Origin: Schistocerca nitens
Taxonomy: Eukaryota; Arthropoda; Insecta; Orthoptera; Acrididae
Reading direction: 5' to 3'
Length of the DNA: 64,000 nt
Assembly (NCBI RefSeq): GCF_023898315.1
Contig: NC_064615.1
Span: forward strand, 1,186,389,413 to 1,186,453,412
Positions 10,380-21,471 of the stretch are shown here, in pieces (the first letter of the stretch is position 1; the number at the start of each line of letters is the position of its first letter). The position numbers and the translations under genes were made by a program. The notes under the pieces are model-generated. The model was not told where the DNA came from and searched no databases. It saw only the letters and a list, made by a program, of their open reading frames with translations.

Positions 10380-12480
10380 GGAAAACACTTCACAGTTGTT
10401 GCAAATCTGTAAGAGGTACTGCAGAAATATCTTGGTCCTCTAGTATTAACATCACATCCAGTGTGGGGGAATTGCTACACACACTACAACAAGAAATCTA
10501 GTGACAACCCACCTAAACGATCACCACCCACCTGAATGTGAAACTGAAGAAAACTGGGTAGATGTTTATATTCCTGGGCATGAAGTTATTGATGCATTGA
10601 ATGTTAGCATTTCTGTTGTAGCCTTTAATATACCTCCCCTTAAATGCCCAGGCAAGATACGAAGCACAAGCAAACGATATGTACAAAGAAGAGTGGAAGA
10701 ACTTTAAACAAGATTTACAAAAGCAACATCTTTAAAACTTTGTAAGCGTATAATGTAAACGCATTTGGTGCAGAACCTGAAGGTAGCAACATGTGTACCC
10801 AATGTGAAGTGTGGTTTCAAAACCTAAACACTGCTATCTCAGCAGCCACCTATACTGAGAAGGTACAATTAATGACACTGACACCAGATGGTTTCCTCAA
10901 GCAGCACATACAGATATACATACCCACTTACTCATGTTATGTAATTTCAAAAGTATGTAAAAAAAAATGAGAAAGGTATTTGGGCATGCCCAGTTTCCTG
11001 CTGTGGGCATCCACTGCAAGATGATACACTTGGTGTTGCTCTGGAATATTACCTAAGTGATAACCAAGATTGCAGCAGGAAAAGTCCTAATCGGGCTGAT
11101 GTTATCTCTGTTACTGAAAATGGTGAAAAAGTTAAAAAGGTAAAAAGATATGACCTAATCAGTAAGAGAAGCATATCGCCTAATGAAAAAGGAGAACCCA
11201 AATTTAAAAATAGGTCTCTCAAAATGGGTAAAGAGCCAGCCAGTGAAGGAAGTATGCACATGTATTTACTGCACCAATTTGAAACTTATGTTTCACCATA
11301 AGTAGCATTACAGGGAAGAAGTACAGAGAGATGGGCCTGATGCTTTTGTGCACCTGTCAAGGGCTGCAAGATAAATGTTGGAGGAGTCTGTGGTGTGTCC
11401 TGGTGCTGAAGTGTTGACCAATTAAGCATTACACCACCAATTTGCTGACACTGACATTACCTACACGTTGTGGGAGGGAAGAGAGTTGATGAAGAAGTCA
11501 GTGGAACTAGGGAAGTTTGTTACAGAGGTTAGGCATTGGCTCACGAAAGGAATAGCTAGCTCATCATTGTATCTGTAGGGTTCAGACAGACCACAACAGA
11601 TGTAAAACCAGACACATTCCACAACATTGACAAATTAGCTCTTCATTTCGCCTTTGCTAAGAACTGGTCTGTTGCTTTGCAGAACGAAGTTCAAAATTAC
11701 CACTGGCACACATCACAGGTGTCAATATTCACATGTGTTGCTCACTTCCTTGGAACATCACATTGTTTTGGTATTGTCAGTAATGATCTCATTCTCGACA
11801 ATGCACATGCAGGCTATGCATCAGCATGATAATCGACGAAACAGCATTTCCTAAAAATGTGCATGTGACAAATTATCCAGCATCTCATTTCATAAACTGC
11901 TTTCAGCTTTAAGAGCTTGGAAAGCACTGTACATGAGATAATAAATAAATAAATAAATAAACAGCAACAGATCGTGGAAAAAGTGCTTGTGATGGGGTAA
12001 GAGATCTCTATAAACATCTTGCAACAAGATTTAACATCCAGCATGAAGTTGTTAATGCTATAACCAAAGCCACTGGATTTCTACAGACCATATCAAAATT
12101 TCTACAAAGTGTGAAACTCTTATTTCTAAATGCAAGTACATTAAAAAAAAGACTATGTTGGAAGCAACTTCATTTTTTGTGTTTAAGACAATATTGGAGG
12201 GTGGGAGAAGTAATTAGTGTCTCTCAAGAGCTGCAAGATGTAACTTTCTCCTTTATGGCACCTCGTGGTCTGGCAAATTCTTTCAAATAGCCATCATCAA
12301 CAGATCAGTGTGCAGTTCCCATTTCCCAAGTACTGCTCCTATTGGATCATCCTTGTCCATGGGCAAATTCAGCTTGGCAGGAATAATTTATGACATAGCA
12401 TCTAGAGACCATACATTTCCTAAACATGTGCATGTGACAATTTATCCAGCAACAATGTTGACTATTATATGTAGGCAATT
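10380..12480 (+). pseudogene. Decayed mobile-type gene of a repeated arthropod family, class unknown
   Basis: Several frames, joined by frameshifts and stops, carry blocks that I recall from a multicopy arthropod protein family. In order: about 10850-10900 YTEKVQLMTLTPDGFLKQHI; about 11090-11160 ADVISVTENGEKVKKVKRY; 11160-11300 (shifted frame) VREAYRLMKKENPNLKIGLS followed by VCTCIYCTNLKLMFHH; 11640-11820 FAFAKNWSVALQNEVQNYHW, then VAHFLGTSH and IVSNDLILDN; 11970-12010 GKSACDGV; 12380-12450 GIIYDIASRDHTFPK. The Cys-x-Cys...Cys block, the (V/A)-(D/F)-F-A-x-N-(Y/W) block and the G-H-G-K-(S/G)-A-C-D-G block look like a conserved core that could hold catalytic acids. I do not know its superfamily. 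Not functional here. Confidence 0.5.
11846..12452 (+). repeat. Dispersed 36-bp direct repeat inside the decayed gene
   Basis: tttcctaaaaatgtgcatgt (from 11846) and tttcctaaacatgtgcatgt (from about 12417) begin two near-identical stretches of about 36 bp that both run on to gacaa...ttatccagca. They are about 570 bp apart in the same orientation. Only the second is in the place expected from the family's C-terminal block, so the first may be a duplicated or converted piece. Confidence 0.6.
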
Positions 12481-12955
12481 TTAATTCATGGAAGGTCGTA
12501 AAGAAGTAGAATCATGACAGAAGGCAATAAAAATTTCTGAATATCAGAAACAGAAAAATGTATATACAGAGTTATTTTCTATACCTTAATGCTCGAACAA
12601 AATGAACAGTTGTTGTCCCACTCACTTATAAGGCTGTAAAATAATTGTTCTGATAAATATATAACAGTTTTGCATTACATTTACTCAACATCATTAGTCA
12701 ATTAAAATTTTTAAGTGATCAGGATCTTTTGACCTTGAGAATAGCTAGGTATAAAACAAAAACTTCTCAAAATTCGCACCACAAAATATTGTCCACTCTG
12801 ATTGTACCTTCCATAATTACAATTTATATATTTGTATGGCTAACATGCAGTTTAAAATTATAGTTATATAACATTAGTAATACTATATATAACAGGAGTA
12901 CAAAACTACATATAAAACTAACTAAATGTCAATACCTAGGTTCCTAATCCATATA
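12481..12955. other. AT-rich unassigned stretch
   Basis: No motif, repeat or gene recognised. Confidence 0.4.
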
Positions 12956-15299
12956 AGAGCCGTATCATCAGCTTTCATGAGGTCGCTCTAATTCCCCTGG
13001 TAGGAGCAAAGGGGCATTCATCTCTAATGTGCTCGATTGTCTGTTTCGGAGCCCCACAGTCACAAACCGGAGACTCTGTAGTGCCCCATTTGTAAAGAGA
13101 GCACGCATCGTCCATGCCCAGTGCGAGCTCTGTTCAATTTGACCCATAGTTTCCTGTCAAGTTGTGTGTCAGCAGTATCTCAATTATACTTTCAGAACCA
13201 CTCATGCTCTTCAGGATTTGGTTCCACAGGTCTCTCACATGAGAGGTCTTCTGATTGCTCTAAGGTATGTCTTCCTGTATGGGTGATTCCAGGTTCTCCT
13301 GTATTTTGTGGTATTCCCTAAGCACGGCCTCACTTTAGCAGATATTACTCAGCAGAGGAAGCCAATAAATTGGTGTTGGTCAGATTGCCCCAGTTATTAA
13401 CCGCATAGTGTGGTTCAACTGGATGTCGATCAAGTCGGTGTGGCAACTGTTTAGCCACATCGGGGCACAATACTCGGCTGCTGAGAAGACCAGCGCAATG
13501 GATGAAGTGCGCAAGGTATCTGCTGAAGCTCCCCATGTCATTCCACACAATTTTTGAATAATATTATTGCGAGTTTTTATCTTGGCAGCAGTATTTTCAA
13601 GATGTTTTCTCCATGAAATGGTGCGCTCAAGGATGACAACATGGTACTTGGGGTACTTGTTATGGCAAAGAGTGTTTCTGTAAGTTTCACTCTGAGCTCT
13701 GCATTAGAATGCACATACTTCAGTTTTACTTGTACTGGGTTTAAGTAGCCGCTTGCTAAAATAGGCACTCATAATGGCTAGATCTTCTGTAAGAATTGTC
13801 TCCACTCATCCTAAATGCTCGGTTTTACAAGCAAGAGCGATATCGTCCGTGTAGCAGAATTTTGCTTACCTGGTATTGGGGAGATCAGATATATAAGGTG
13901 AATAATGGGAGGGCTAAGATAGAGCCCTATGGTATACCGGTAGACCATTAGTTAATTTCCTCTCCTTGCTCACATTTTCTCACAAGTACACATGGAAATA
14001 TCTATTGTTTATCACAGTGTTTATGAGAGTTACAGTTTTCTGGCATCGGATTGTTTATAGTAATTTATGTACCATCCCTTCTCTCCAGACCACCGTGTCA
14101 TATGCCACAGTTAGATCTACCAATGTGACGGATGTCTTCACATTTTCTTGGAAACCAGCTCCTATGAAAGGTGTTAAGGCCAATACCTGGTTGCAGCAAC
14201 TTCTCTGGGACCTGAAGCCCGCCTGCTCAGCTGGAATATGTTCTGAATGAAGCTGCTAATTCTGTTATAGATGAGTCTCTCCAGGAGTTTATATGTACAG
14301 CTCAAATGGGAAATTGGTCTGAAGCTTTGCAGGTGGTCATCTGGTTTACCTGGTTTCAAAATTGCCACTAATTTTGTTCTCTTTAGCTCACTAGGCAGTG
14401 ATCCACTATCTAGGATGTTGGAGAAGAAGTGGATCAGCCATTTTTTCCACCATTACCCATGTTTATCAGAAATTCCGGATGTATATTATTCAGACCATGT
14501 GGCTTACCATGTTTAGTTTGTTTCAAGCCCTCATCCAATTCAGCAGTGTAAATGGTGAAGAGAAATTGGATTTGTTTGGGCACTGAGCTTTTAGAGGGGT
14601 GAGTTTTTGTTTTATTTTAGAAGTATGTTTTTTTTTGTCACCGGATGATCTAGATGTTTCAACTATATGGTTAGCAATTTGGTTACCTGAAATAGAAGAT
14701 TTCTGCCTGGGTTTATTGGAGGTTCCGCCAAGCTTACGCAGAAGGCTCCATGCCTTTCTACTTGAAAGTCTGAAGCTTACATTTTCTACCATCTCACACC
14801 ATTGTACTCATCTAGCAGCGTCAAGACTTTGGAGGTGGTCATCTACAATATCACTGTCACCAGATTCACTGTACTGCTCATAAATTTGTTCACAATGTTC
14901 ATTCCAGCTTGGTATATATTCCTTTCTGTACCCATGATGGATAAACTTCTTAGCAGCAGTAAGAACAGCACTGATAAATTGAGGGTAGTTTTTAGGTTCT
15001 GGTAGAATAAAACAGATATATTTATCAAGGTGGTCAGCAAAACTCCGCAAATCAGCCCTGCAGATATTCCATCTGGGTCGTGGTACAGATCTCACTATTG
15101 GGACAGAGAGCCCCATATCAAGGATTATTGGCCTGTGCTGACTGTGTGGGGAAATTAGGTATGACCTCTCTGGATATAGGCACTGGGTGCCCTCTGTAGT
15201 CCTGGGACACAAAGCAGAGGTTGTAATCTCTTTGCCAAGTGCCCAATCTGTTGCCTCTATGCGTGCTGTAATTAATCTAATCTTGTCCTCACAATACTT
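12956..15299 (-). mobile_element. Jockey-like LINE, 5'-truncated
   Basis: Minus-strand protein blocks in order from 15290 to 12960: an endonuclease-RT linker (14808-15212: QHRPIILDMGLSVPIVRSVP, RPRWNICRADLRSFADHLDK, SWNEHCEQIYEQ), a helical linker (14523-14792: SSRKAWSLLRKLGG), RT fingers (14174-14368: AILKPGKPDDHLQSFRPISH), palm YTDD (13842-13853), thumb (13400-13770: GMTWGASADTLRTSSIALVF, SAAEYCAPMW), and a C-terminal Cys box VCDCGAPKQTIEHIRDECPF near 13000-13080. Frameshifts separate the blocks. The two RT aspartates are retained, but there is no endonuclease core, so it is a dead 5'-truncated copy. A DNA transposon abuts its upstream end at 15300. Confidence 0.85.
14808..15212 (-). pseudogene. 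LINE ORF2 fragment, endonuclease-RT linker
   Basis: A 134-codon open frame, the longest in this LINE copy. It starts in the distal endonuclease region (QHRPIILD, the usual post-SDH stretch in this family) and runs through the basic linker to HLQSLDAAR. It then continues in another frame into SSRKAWSLLRKLGG. No upstream catalytic Glu/Asp of the endonuclease remains. It is a fragment of the element above. Confidence 0.75.
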
Positions 15300-15933
15300 G
15301 CGGGGTATTCAAAAAGTCTCTCCGCAGTGCCGTAGGATTGTTAGTCACGTGTGCCATATGCCGCAGTGAATATACTGAAATGAAACTCGGTGAAATACAA
15401 GTTATTAATGTATTGAATATTCATTTTTACTTACAAATTTTCACATTAAATGTTGAAAGTGTTCCCCCTGCTGTCGAATACACAATTCAATTCGTCTAAT
15501 CATGTTTCCAAACACAAGCTGTAACATTTCTTCTGTAACAGAAGCTGCGAAAGTGGATATTGCAGTTTTCAATTCAACAATGAATTTTGGACAGTTTTCA
15601 TAGACAGTTGCTTTCACTGCACCGCAGAAGAAAAAGTCAGGTGGTGTTAGGTCAGGCGATCGTGGAGGCCAAAGTCCCTGTGAAATTATGCGATCACCAA
15701 AAACATCAGCAAGCAGTGACATTGAAACTCTAGGTGTATGCGCAGTTGCACCATCTTGCTGAAAATAACCATTCAGTATTTCACTTAACACAATTTCTCC
15801 TATGAATGGGTACAGAATATCACTGCAGTATTAAGTCCACTTGAAGGGAAGTAACCCAGGCAGGCGAACAATCATATGGCACGCACTGCTAACAATCACA
15901 CGGCACTGTGGAGAGACTTCTTGAACACCCTGC
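15300..15933 (-). mobile_element. Internally deleted Tc1/mariner-superfamily transposon with ~60-bp inverted repeats
   Basis: Left end gcggggtattcaaaaagtct from 15300 matches, in reverse complement, the right end gcagggtgttcaagaagtct up to 15933. The match continues through ctccgcagtgccgta / ctccacagtgccgtg to gtgccatatg, about 60 bp. The right flank is TA (15934-15935) and the left is TT, a decayed TA. The total is 634 bp. The interior encodes only the C-terminal half of a transposase (15441-15791), so it is non-autonomous. It sits at the upstream edge of the Jockey-like LINE. Confidence 0.82.
15441..15791 (-). pseudogene. Tc1/mariner-superfamily transposase, C-terminal 116 residues
   Basis: Minus-strand frame with GYFQQDGATAHTPRVSMSLL and WPPRSPDLTPPDFFF. 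The first Asp of QDGA and the Asp of PPDFF are separated by 38 residues, which places it in the DDE/D family near Tc1/mariner rather than canonical D34D mariner. The N-terminal DNA-binding domains and the first catalytic Asp are absent because of the internal deletion. The frame is uninterrupted for 116 codons, so the copy may be fairly young, but it cannot act alone. Confidence 0.8.
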
Positions 15934-15940
15934 TATGGTT

Positions 15941-16015
15941 GAGGTGGGGTGGGGTGAGAGGGGGGGGGGGGAGCAGGAGGAGGAGGATGAAGCAAGGAGG
16001 GGGCTAGGGGTATAT
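15941..16015 (+). repeat. G-rich low-complexity tract
   Basis: ggtggggtggggtgagag is followed by a run of 12 or more G and then gag/gga repeats. The purine-rich strand could form a G-quadruplex or triplex in principle. No function is evident. Confidence 0.7.
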
Positions 16016-16019
16016 TTTT

Positions 16020-16375
16020 AGTCATCAACTGAAGTCGGTTCTTGAAACTTTGTCTGTATACTTTCTCAGGACAGTTTACATCTACCTTCAAGAGTCTACC
16101 AGTTCAGTTTCTTCAGCAGCTCTGTGACACTCTCCCGCAAGTGCTGCTCTTATCTGTATACATTCAACTTTCTCTTATATTCCAATTTGGTATGTGCCCC
16201 AAACCCTTGATCAATATTCTAGAGTGGTTTGTGTGTGTTATTTGTAAGTATCTCCTCTGCAGACTGATGGAATTTTACCACTATTCCACCAAAGTCCAAA
16301 AACATAAGTCTATTGTGTCATTTACTGGTGACTGAGCCTAGGTGCTCATTCCATTTCAGTACATATAACTTGCCT
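16020..16375 (-). mobile_element. Jockey-like LINE fragment (RT thumb region)
   Basis: The reverse complement corresponds to the 3' coding part of the LINE family seen at 31600-34000 and 39300-40950: caccagtaaatgacacaat, ctgatggaattttaccac-type sequence, and gtgtcacagagctgctgaag. On the plus strand it reads ctctgtgacactctcccgca. All frames are broken. It carries no 3' end. Confidence 0.65.
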
Positions 16376-16500
16376 TATTCCTGCAATTTTGTATACAGAA
16401 TGACTTATTTTGTTGCATTAGTTCCACTGGGTTATGGGTTCAGCATGAAGTAAAGGCATTTTCAATATTAAGTTTGAAACATACGAAGACGTGCTGAAAA

Positions 16501-16673
16501 CCCAGGAGGGAATGTAACAATATTACGAAGAGGACAGCTAATCACCATATAGTGGAGATGGTGAGTTGCAGATAGGCACAACAAAAAGTCTGACACACAA
16601 GACAATAATCTTTCAGCCAGCAAGGCCTTTGTCAAAAATTCAAAAATAGACACCTCACACCTCCCTCCACCCT

Positions 16674-16721
<48 letters not shown>

Positions 16722-16765
16722 CGCGTGCGACCACAGTCTCTGTCAGCTGAAGCCAGACTAGACTA
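16501..16765 (+). repeat. Dispersed repeat carrying a (CA)n tract
   Basis: Contains ggagatggtgagttgcagat, aggcacaac, tttcagccagcaaggc, (CA)n at about 16677-16717, then cagtctctgtcagctgaagc. The same family lies in reverse orientation at 22295-22540 (ggcagctgaagccagtggct ... ttggctgaaagct ... aacatctccactatatgg), also with a CA/GT tract at the corresponding place. I recall it as abundant in Schistocerca. No coding capacity. Confidence 0.65.
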
Positions 16766-17059
16766 TTTCTTATTCTATTCTCAGTCTTTGTTGAGGTATT
16801 ATATGTCATGCATATTACTCGGTCGACTTTTCACCATAACTGACACAAGTTGCAACTTTCTGACACAAGAGGGCTTGGAATTGTAGTGTGCAATATTGCA
16901 GTGTGCAATGTAACTGTGTCAATATGTAACAACCAGTGTGCTGTAATCAAGTTTCTAACTGCAGAAAAGTTTGTCCATGCATGGAGCACACTCTCCTTTA
17001 GCACAACAATACTAGATCACACACAAACGCTGTGACACCTTTGAAATCCAACATCTTAT

Positions 17060-17305
17060 TAGGTATACTGTTCATCAATCATCCTACAATACAGTCCTGA
17101 CTAGGCTACATCCAATTTTCATATGTTTCCACTTCTAAAAGAACACCTTTGTGGACTTCACTTTGACAGTGATGAAGGGATGCAAGCAGAGGTGGGGCTG
17201 TGGTTCATTCAACTATTTCAAACATTCTACAGTGATGGTTTCAACAATTTGATCTCTTATTGGAAGAAATGTGTTTGTCGCCAGGGTGACTACATTGAGA
17301 AATAA
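17060..17305 (+). pseudogene. mariner-like transposase C-terminus
   Basis: Frame ending FPLLKEHLCGLHFDSDEG ... CVCRQGDYIEK then stop (17304-17306) matches the C-terminal end of a mariner subfamily. Just upstream, the third catalytic block reads SPD-stop-ATSNFHMF, where SPDLAPSDFH is expected: there is a stop, and the last aspartate is Asn. The upstream domains are missing. Confidence 0.75.
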
Positions 17306-18339
17306 ATATATAGACATGAAGAATGTTACTGAAGTTTGTTTTTTCTAAAATTCTTGAAGGGTTTTCATATAAAAATTAGTTTTCAGCACACCCTCTTAGA
17401 AGGAAAGAATCACCACAATAGTGGGGTGCAGTGAAAGCTATCGGGATGAGGAAATGGCGCAGAAATTTGCATTAATTTAATACTATCTTTACTACCAGTA
17501 AAGATAACTGTGAAAACTGAGTGTGGCATAAATACTGCAAATTGTAGATCTCAAGAACTATGCCACATGGAAATTTGCTGTAGAAGTATACTTATATCTG
17601 GATGATTTATGAGACCTAATGAATGGTACACTGAAGCATATTGAGAAAAATTATGCACATAAGGACCAGGAGGCAATATCAAAGTTGATATTATTAACTG
17701 ATCCAGTGAGTCAAGTACACATAGAGAAAATTGCTATGGTAAAAAAGAAATTTGGGACAAGTTACAGTATGCATTTGAAAATGGCAGCCTTCCAAGGAAA
17801 GTCGGATTACTCTGTGAATTTATGACCACTCGACTTGATAATTGTAAAAATGTTGAAGAGTAGATTAATAAGATAATATCTACATCAAACAGATTAAGGA
17901 GCATTGGGTTCAAGATTGTCGATGAATGAACAGGCACATTATTTAGCAGAACTGCCTGAAAAATATGCACCCATGGTAATGGAGAGAGGAAGCGTGCTTA
18001 CCAATTATGGGAGACAGAGTGAAAGTGAAGTCTTGCAGGAAGCGAAAAGTACATCAGTGTGTCATACTCTGGAGAAGGAAATTAGCTACGGTACTTTATT
18101 CTATGATGGAAAGTAGAAAAGTAAGAAACTATTAAAGTGCTACAACTGTCACAAGATGGGTTAAAACTGCACCCCAGTGCCATAAAAGGACACAAACAAA
18201 GGTAAAAGAGTATGATGCGAATAGTCCAGAAAGGAGGGCAGCTAACCAAGGTTAGGCACTCTCCACTTATTCAGAGAACCAGAATGGATGTTCGATTCAA
18301 GATCATCAGTGCATATTATTACAGAGAAAACAAATCTTT

Positions 18340-18708
18340 ATGCTGTCACTAATAAAACACATATGGGTATATCCAAAGCAGATGGGCAACAGAGTAATCT
18401 TCAATATAAATGTAGCAAAAATAGTTGCTCAACATGGGGAAATTATGGCTATGGCGACTTATGAAAGGGGAATTTTCAAGTTAGATACTATTAAAGACAT
18501 ATATGAAGATGTAAACTATCGTGTGTACTCTGCAAAAGGTTTCTTATGGCATAGAAGACTTGGGAACGTACACAGAAAAGGCATTTCATTACCAGAGTAC
18601 AAGGTAACAGGAAAGAAAGATTGTGGTAAATGCAAAGAACTTCATGAAATTTGTATACAAATGAAACAGGCTAGGTTACCAATTAAACCACAGACAACTT
18701 GCATTTAA
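18340..18708 (+). pseudogene. copia GAG-preintegrase segment
   Basis: A 122-codon open frame, the longest left in the copia copy. Its C-terminal half has LWHRRLGNVHRKGISLPEYK and the CGKCKELHEIC zinc-binding part that precedes the integrase core. The integrase follows after a stop in a shifted frame. The upstream half (VIFNINVAKIVAQHGEIMAM) corresponds to the protease-to-integrase region. Non-functional. Confidence 0.75.
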
Positions 18709-19492
18709 AACCTTCATAGACTACTATATATATAACTATGTTTATTTTTTAAATTCTAATGATCGAGTGATTGATATTTTTCCAAAGTTTTTAATATGGA
18801 GAAAGAGAACGGGAAATAAGATTAAACTTGTCAGAACTGATAATGGGGGGGGGGGGGGGATTATACCAATAGAAAATTCAATAAACATTTGAAGGAAGTA
18901 GGACTTAGGCACCAAGTCACCATCAGATAGAGTTCATCCCAGGATGGAGCTGCACACAGAGAAAATAGGACTATTGTTAAAACAGCAAGAAGTATGTTAA
19001 CAGATGCTGGGTTACCTAAATGATTTTGGGCAGAGACAGTATCCATAGCTGTATATTTGATCAACTGATGGCCTACAAAAGAAGTAAAAAATTCAACTCC
19101 CTATGAAGTGCAGACTGGAAGAAAGCAAAACCTATGACACTTACAAATTGTTTGATGTGAAGCTATTGTATAGATCCTGGAATAATGGAAGGAAAAATGG
19201 TACCCAAAGTCTTAAGAAGTACATTTTTGTAGGCTATGGCCAAGCCTCAAAGGGTTACTGACCCATGAATCCTACGTATAAGAAGATGCTGATCAGTAGT
19301 GGTGATGTATTTCTTGACAATTATAAAAATGAAGTAAAAGAGTGTCATCAAGACAATACAACCTCTTCCCTAACATCCTCAAATTTAATAAACATTAAGT
19401 CTGGAAAAGAAACAGAAACTGAAGATGAGGAAGAAGATGACAATGAACACATCGGTCAGATTAGATGTACTTTATGTTCCAACTGATCCATA

Positions 19493-19693
19493 CTTAGCCG
19501 GCCGCAGTGGCCGAGCGGTTCTAGGCGCTACAGTCTGGAACCGCGTGACTGCGACGGTCGCAGGTTCGAATCCTGCCTCGGGCATGGATGTGTCTGATGT
19601 CCTTAGGTTAGTTAGGTTTAAGTAGTTCTAAGTCTAGGGGACTGATGACCTCAGAAGTTAAGTCCCATAGTGCTCAGAGCCATTTGAACAATT
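19493..19693 (+). repeat. tRNA-derived SINE, near-complete, with TSD
   Basis: Pol III internal promoter: A box tggccgagcgg at 19508-19518 and B box ggttcgaatcc at 19563-19573, with tRNA-Leu/Ser-like spacing. The body has the locust-type ccttaggttagttaggttta, ggggactgatgacctcag and tagtgctcagagccatttga. Flanking tgatccata at 19484-19492 and 19694-19702 is an exact 9-bp TSD, with weaker similarity beyond. Inserted in the copia element. Confidence 0.9.
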
Positions 19694-20619
19694 TGATCCA
19701 TAGTCAGGAGATCCTCCTGGATGCACACATCATGTGTCAGAAAAACAAGCATACAGAATACATATTTCCAACAAAAAACAAAAATGCCATTGTACCTTCC
19801 ACAGACCCCAAATGGAATGATCATCGTGCATGTTATTTGATGGGGAAAAAAAAAGAAATTAACCATATTTTCATGTATGAGTTAATAAACACTAAGTAGA
19901 CACATTCTATGAACATACAGTTGTAGAGGATGAAGAAAAGGAAGAAAATATTTTCTTCTCATACACCTAAACCTAAGGAATACCCTGATTATGAAATGAA
20001 TGCTGCCCAACCTTTTAATGATGAACCTACAACAGTTGCAGAGACTATGAGTGGTTCAAAATCTCCACAATGGAAAGATGCCTTAGAAAGAGAATTTTTC
20101 AAAAGAAACTTTTGAATGTGTGGAAACTTAGGTGCCTTTTCACCCTAGCAATAAAAGAAATTTTACTAATTTAGCAAATGGATATGAAGATAGCATATGT
20201 AAATCTGAAATTAGATGAAGAAATACATGTGATCTCACCAGAAGAAACTAGAAAAACTCATCCGGAAAAAGAGAAATTTGGCAAGTGATGAAAAGTATTT
20301 ATGGACTCAAACAAAGTGGTTGTTACTGTAACAGATGTCTGCATGAAACCTTAAAATGAGTATGAAACAATCTAAAGCAAATCCTGGTACCTACTATAGA
20401 AGAAGTAAAGCAGAGATCAGAATAATAGCTACATGGCTGGATGATTTCTTGATTATAACTAAAGATGAATAATAAACGAACAATTTAAAAAGACTATTCA
20501 AAACTAAGTTTAACATACATGAGTTGGAGAGGTACAGCAGTGTTTTACAGACTATAAGATTCCAAAATTCAAGTGCATCTTACACTTGTTTGATTTACAA
20601 TTTCTGCCAGTCTAAAAAA

Positions 20620-21300
20620 TGGCCAAATATTTAATTCCACAGGAAATCTCTCTCTATCTGGCAACACTGGATTCAACTGGCAGCAACAGTGCACCAATGC
20701 GACGAATGCGAGATACAGGGATTCACAAGCTTGCTAAGACTTATCCCCCCCACCCCGCCATCACAAATACACAACACTGCCTAGCCTGTGATGTGCCACT
20801 ACAGTCTACGGAGCCAGTGAACTTGAAGTGAGAGAGATCTGAGTTGTTGGTAACAGCACAATATTTCTGTTAGTAACTACTTATGTAATGGAAAAAATAA
20901 CAGATATTAATATGTTGTGGGCTATAAATTCAAAGTAATAGCACATGTAGAAGAACATGGGAATACAGCAACTGAGCGATATTTTGGCCCCCACCAAGAA
21001 AAAAACCATTTGCGGTTGGCACTGAAAAAAAGAATGAGGAAGACTAAATGAAGAAACAGAGGACTGAATGCAAAACTGCCAAAACTAGATGATGACACAT
21101 TGAAATGAAATCAAGGACACTGTCAAAATGGCATTGGAATTAATACAAAATTATTCAAATACTAAAACTAGTGCTACAGCGGAACATAACAGACTTTAAA
21201 GATGGAGATAGTTGGCGCTACAGGTTTATGAAGCGTCACGCGAATCAAAACCAAAATATGGGTCAATGGAAGCGTCCGATTCCACCCATCTGCTATGACC
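20620..21300 (+). mobile_element. pogo-like DNA transposon fragment (CENP-B-type DNA-binding domain)
   Basis: 5' leader (20620-20900), then GYKFKVIAHVEEHGNTATER with YFGP at about 20920-20980, LPKLDDDTL near 21085, and WRYRFMKRHANQ at about 21210-21245, all on plus with frameshifts. The order (YKL...AEEHGN..AER.FGP, then KLP.L...., then W...FMKRN) is that of the double HTH domain of pogo/Tigger transposases. The DDE domain is absent. I recall this repeat from locust genomes. Confidence 0.65.
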
Positions 21301-21354
21301 CATGGTGATAGGGTGTTATGGTGTGTGACGTTACTAAGGCGCGGAGTTTATGAG

Positions 21355-21471
<117 letters not shown>

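Larger units (their letters stand above)
16485..17395 (+). mobile_element. mariner-like element with a dispersed repeat inside
   Basis: gtgctgaaaa at 16491-16500 and its complement ttttcagcac at 17380-17389 look like the inverted termini of a locust mariner family. The transposase C-terminus lies at 17060-17305, just inside the right end. Between them (16501-16765) is an unrelated dispersed repeat with a CA microsatellite. The pairing of the two termini is inference from a short match. Confidence 0.5.
17430..20600 (+). mobile_element. Ty1/copia retrotransposon, heavily decayed, no LTRs found
   Basis: Blocks in copia order on the plus strand. Gag at 17560-18110: LMNGTLKHIEKNYAHKDQEA, ISKLILLTDPVSQVHIEKIA, ELPEKYAPMVM. 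A broken zinc knuckle at about 18130-18175 (CYNCHKMG...). GAG-preintegrase at 18530-18700: LWHRRLGNVHRKGISLPEYK, CGKCKELHEIC. Integrase at 18840-19260: TNRKFNKHLKEVGLRHQVT, DGAAHRENRTIVKTARSML, TPYEVQTGRK. RT start at 19980-20115: SGSKSPQWKDALEREF, then fragments to about 20600. Many stops and frameshifts. A SINE is inserted at 19493-19693. No terminal repeats were found by eye, so boundaries are approximate. Confidence 0.85.

Noticed and set aside
16468-16809. ORF with a Cys-Val repeat
   Set aside because: Translation of a (CA)n/(GT)n microsatellite.
19493-19580. Functional tRNA gene
   Set aside because: It has A and B boxes and tRNA-like sequence, but continues into a SINE body with a TSD and lacks a proper acceptor-stem pair.
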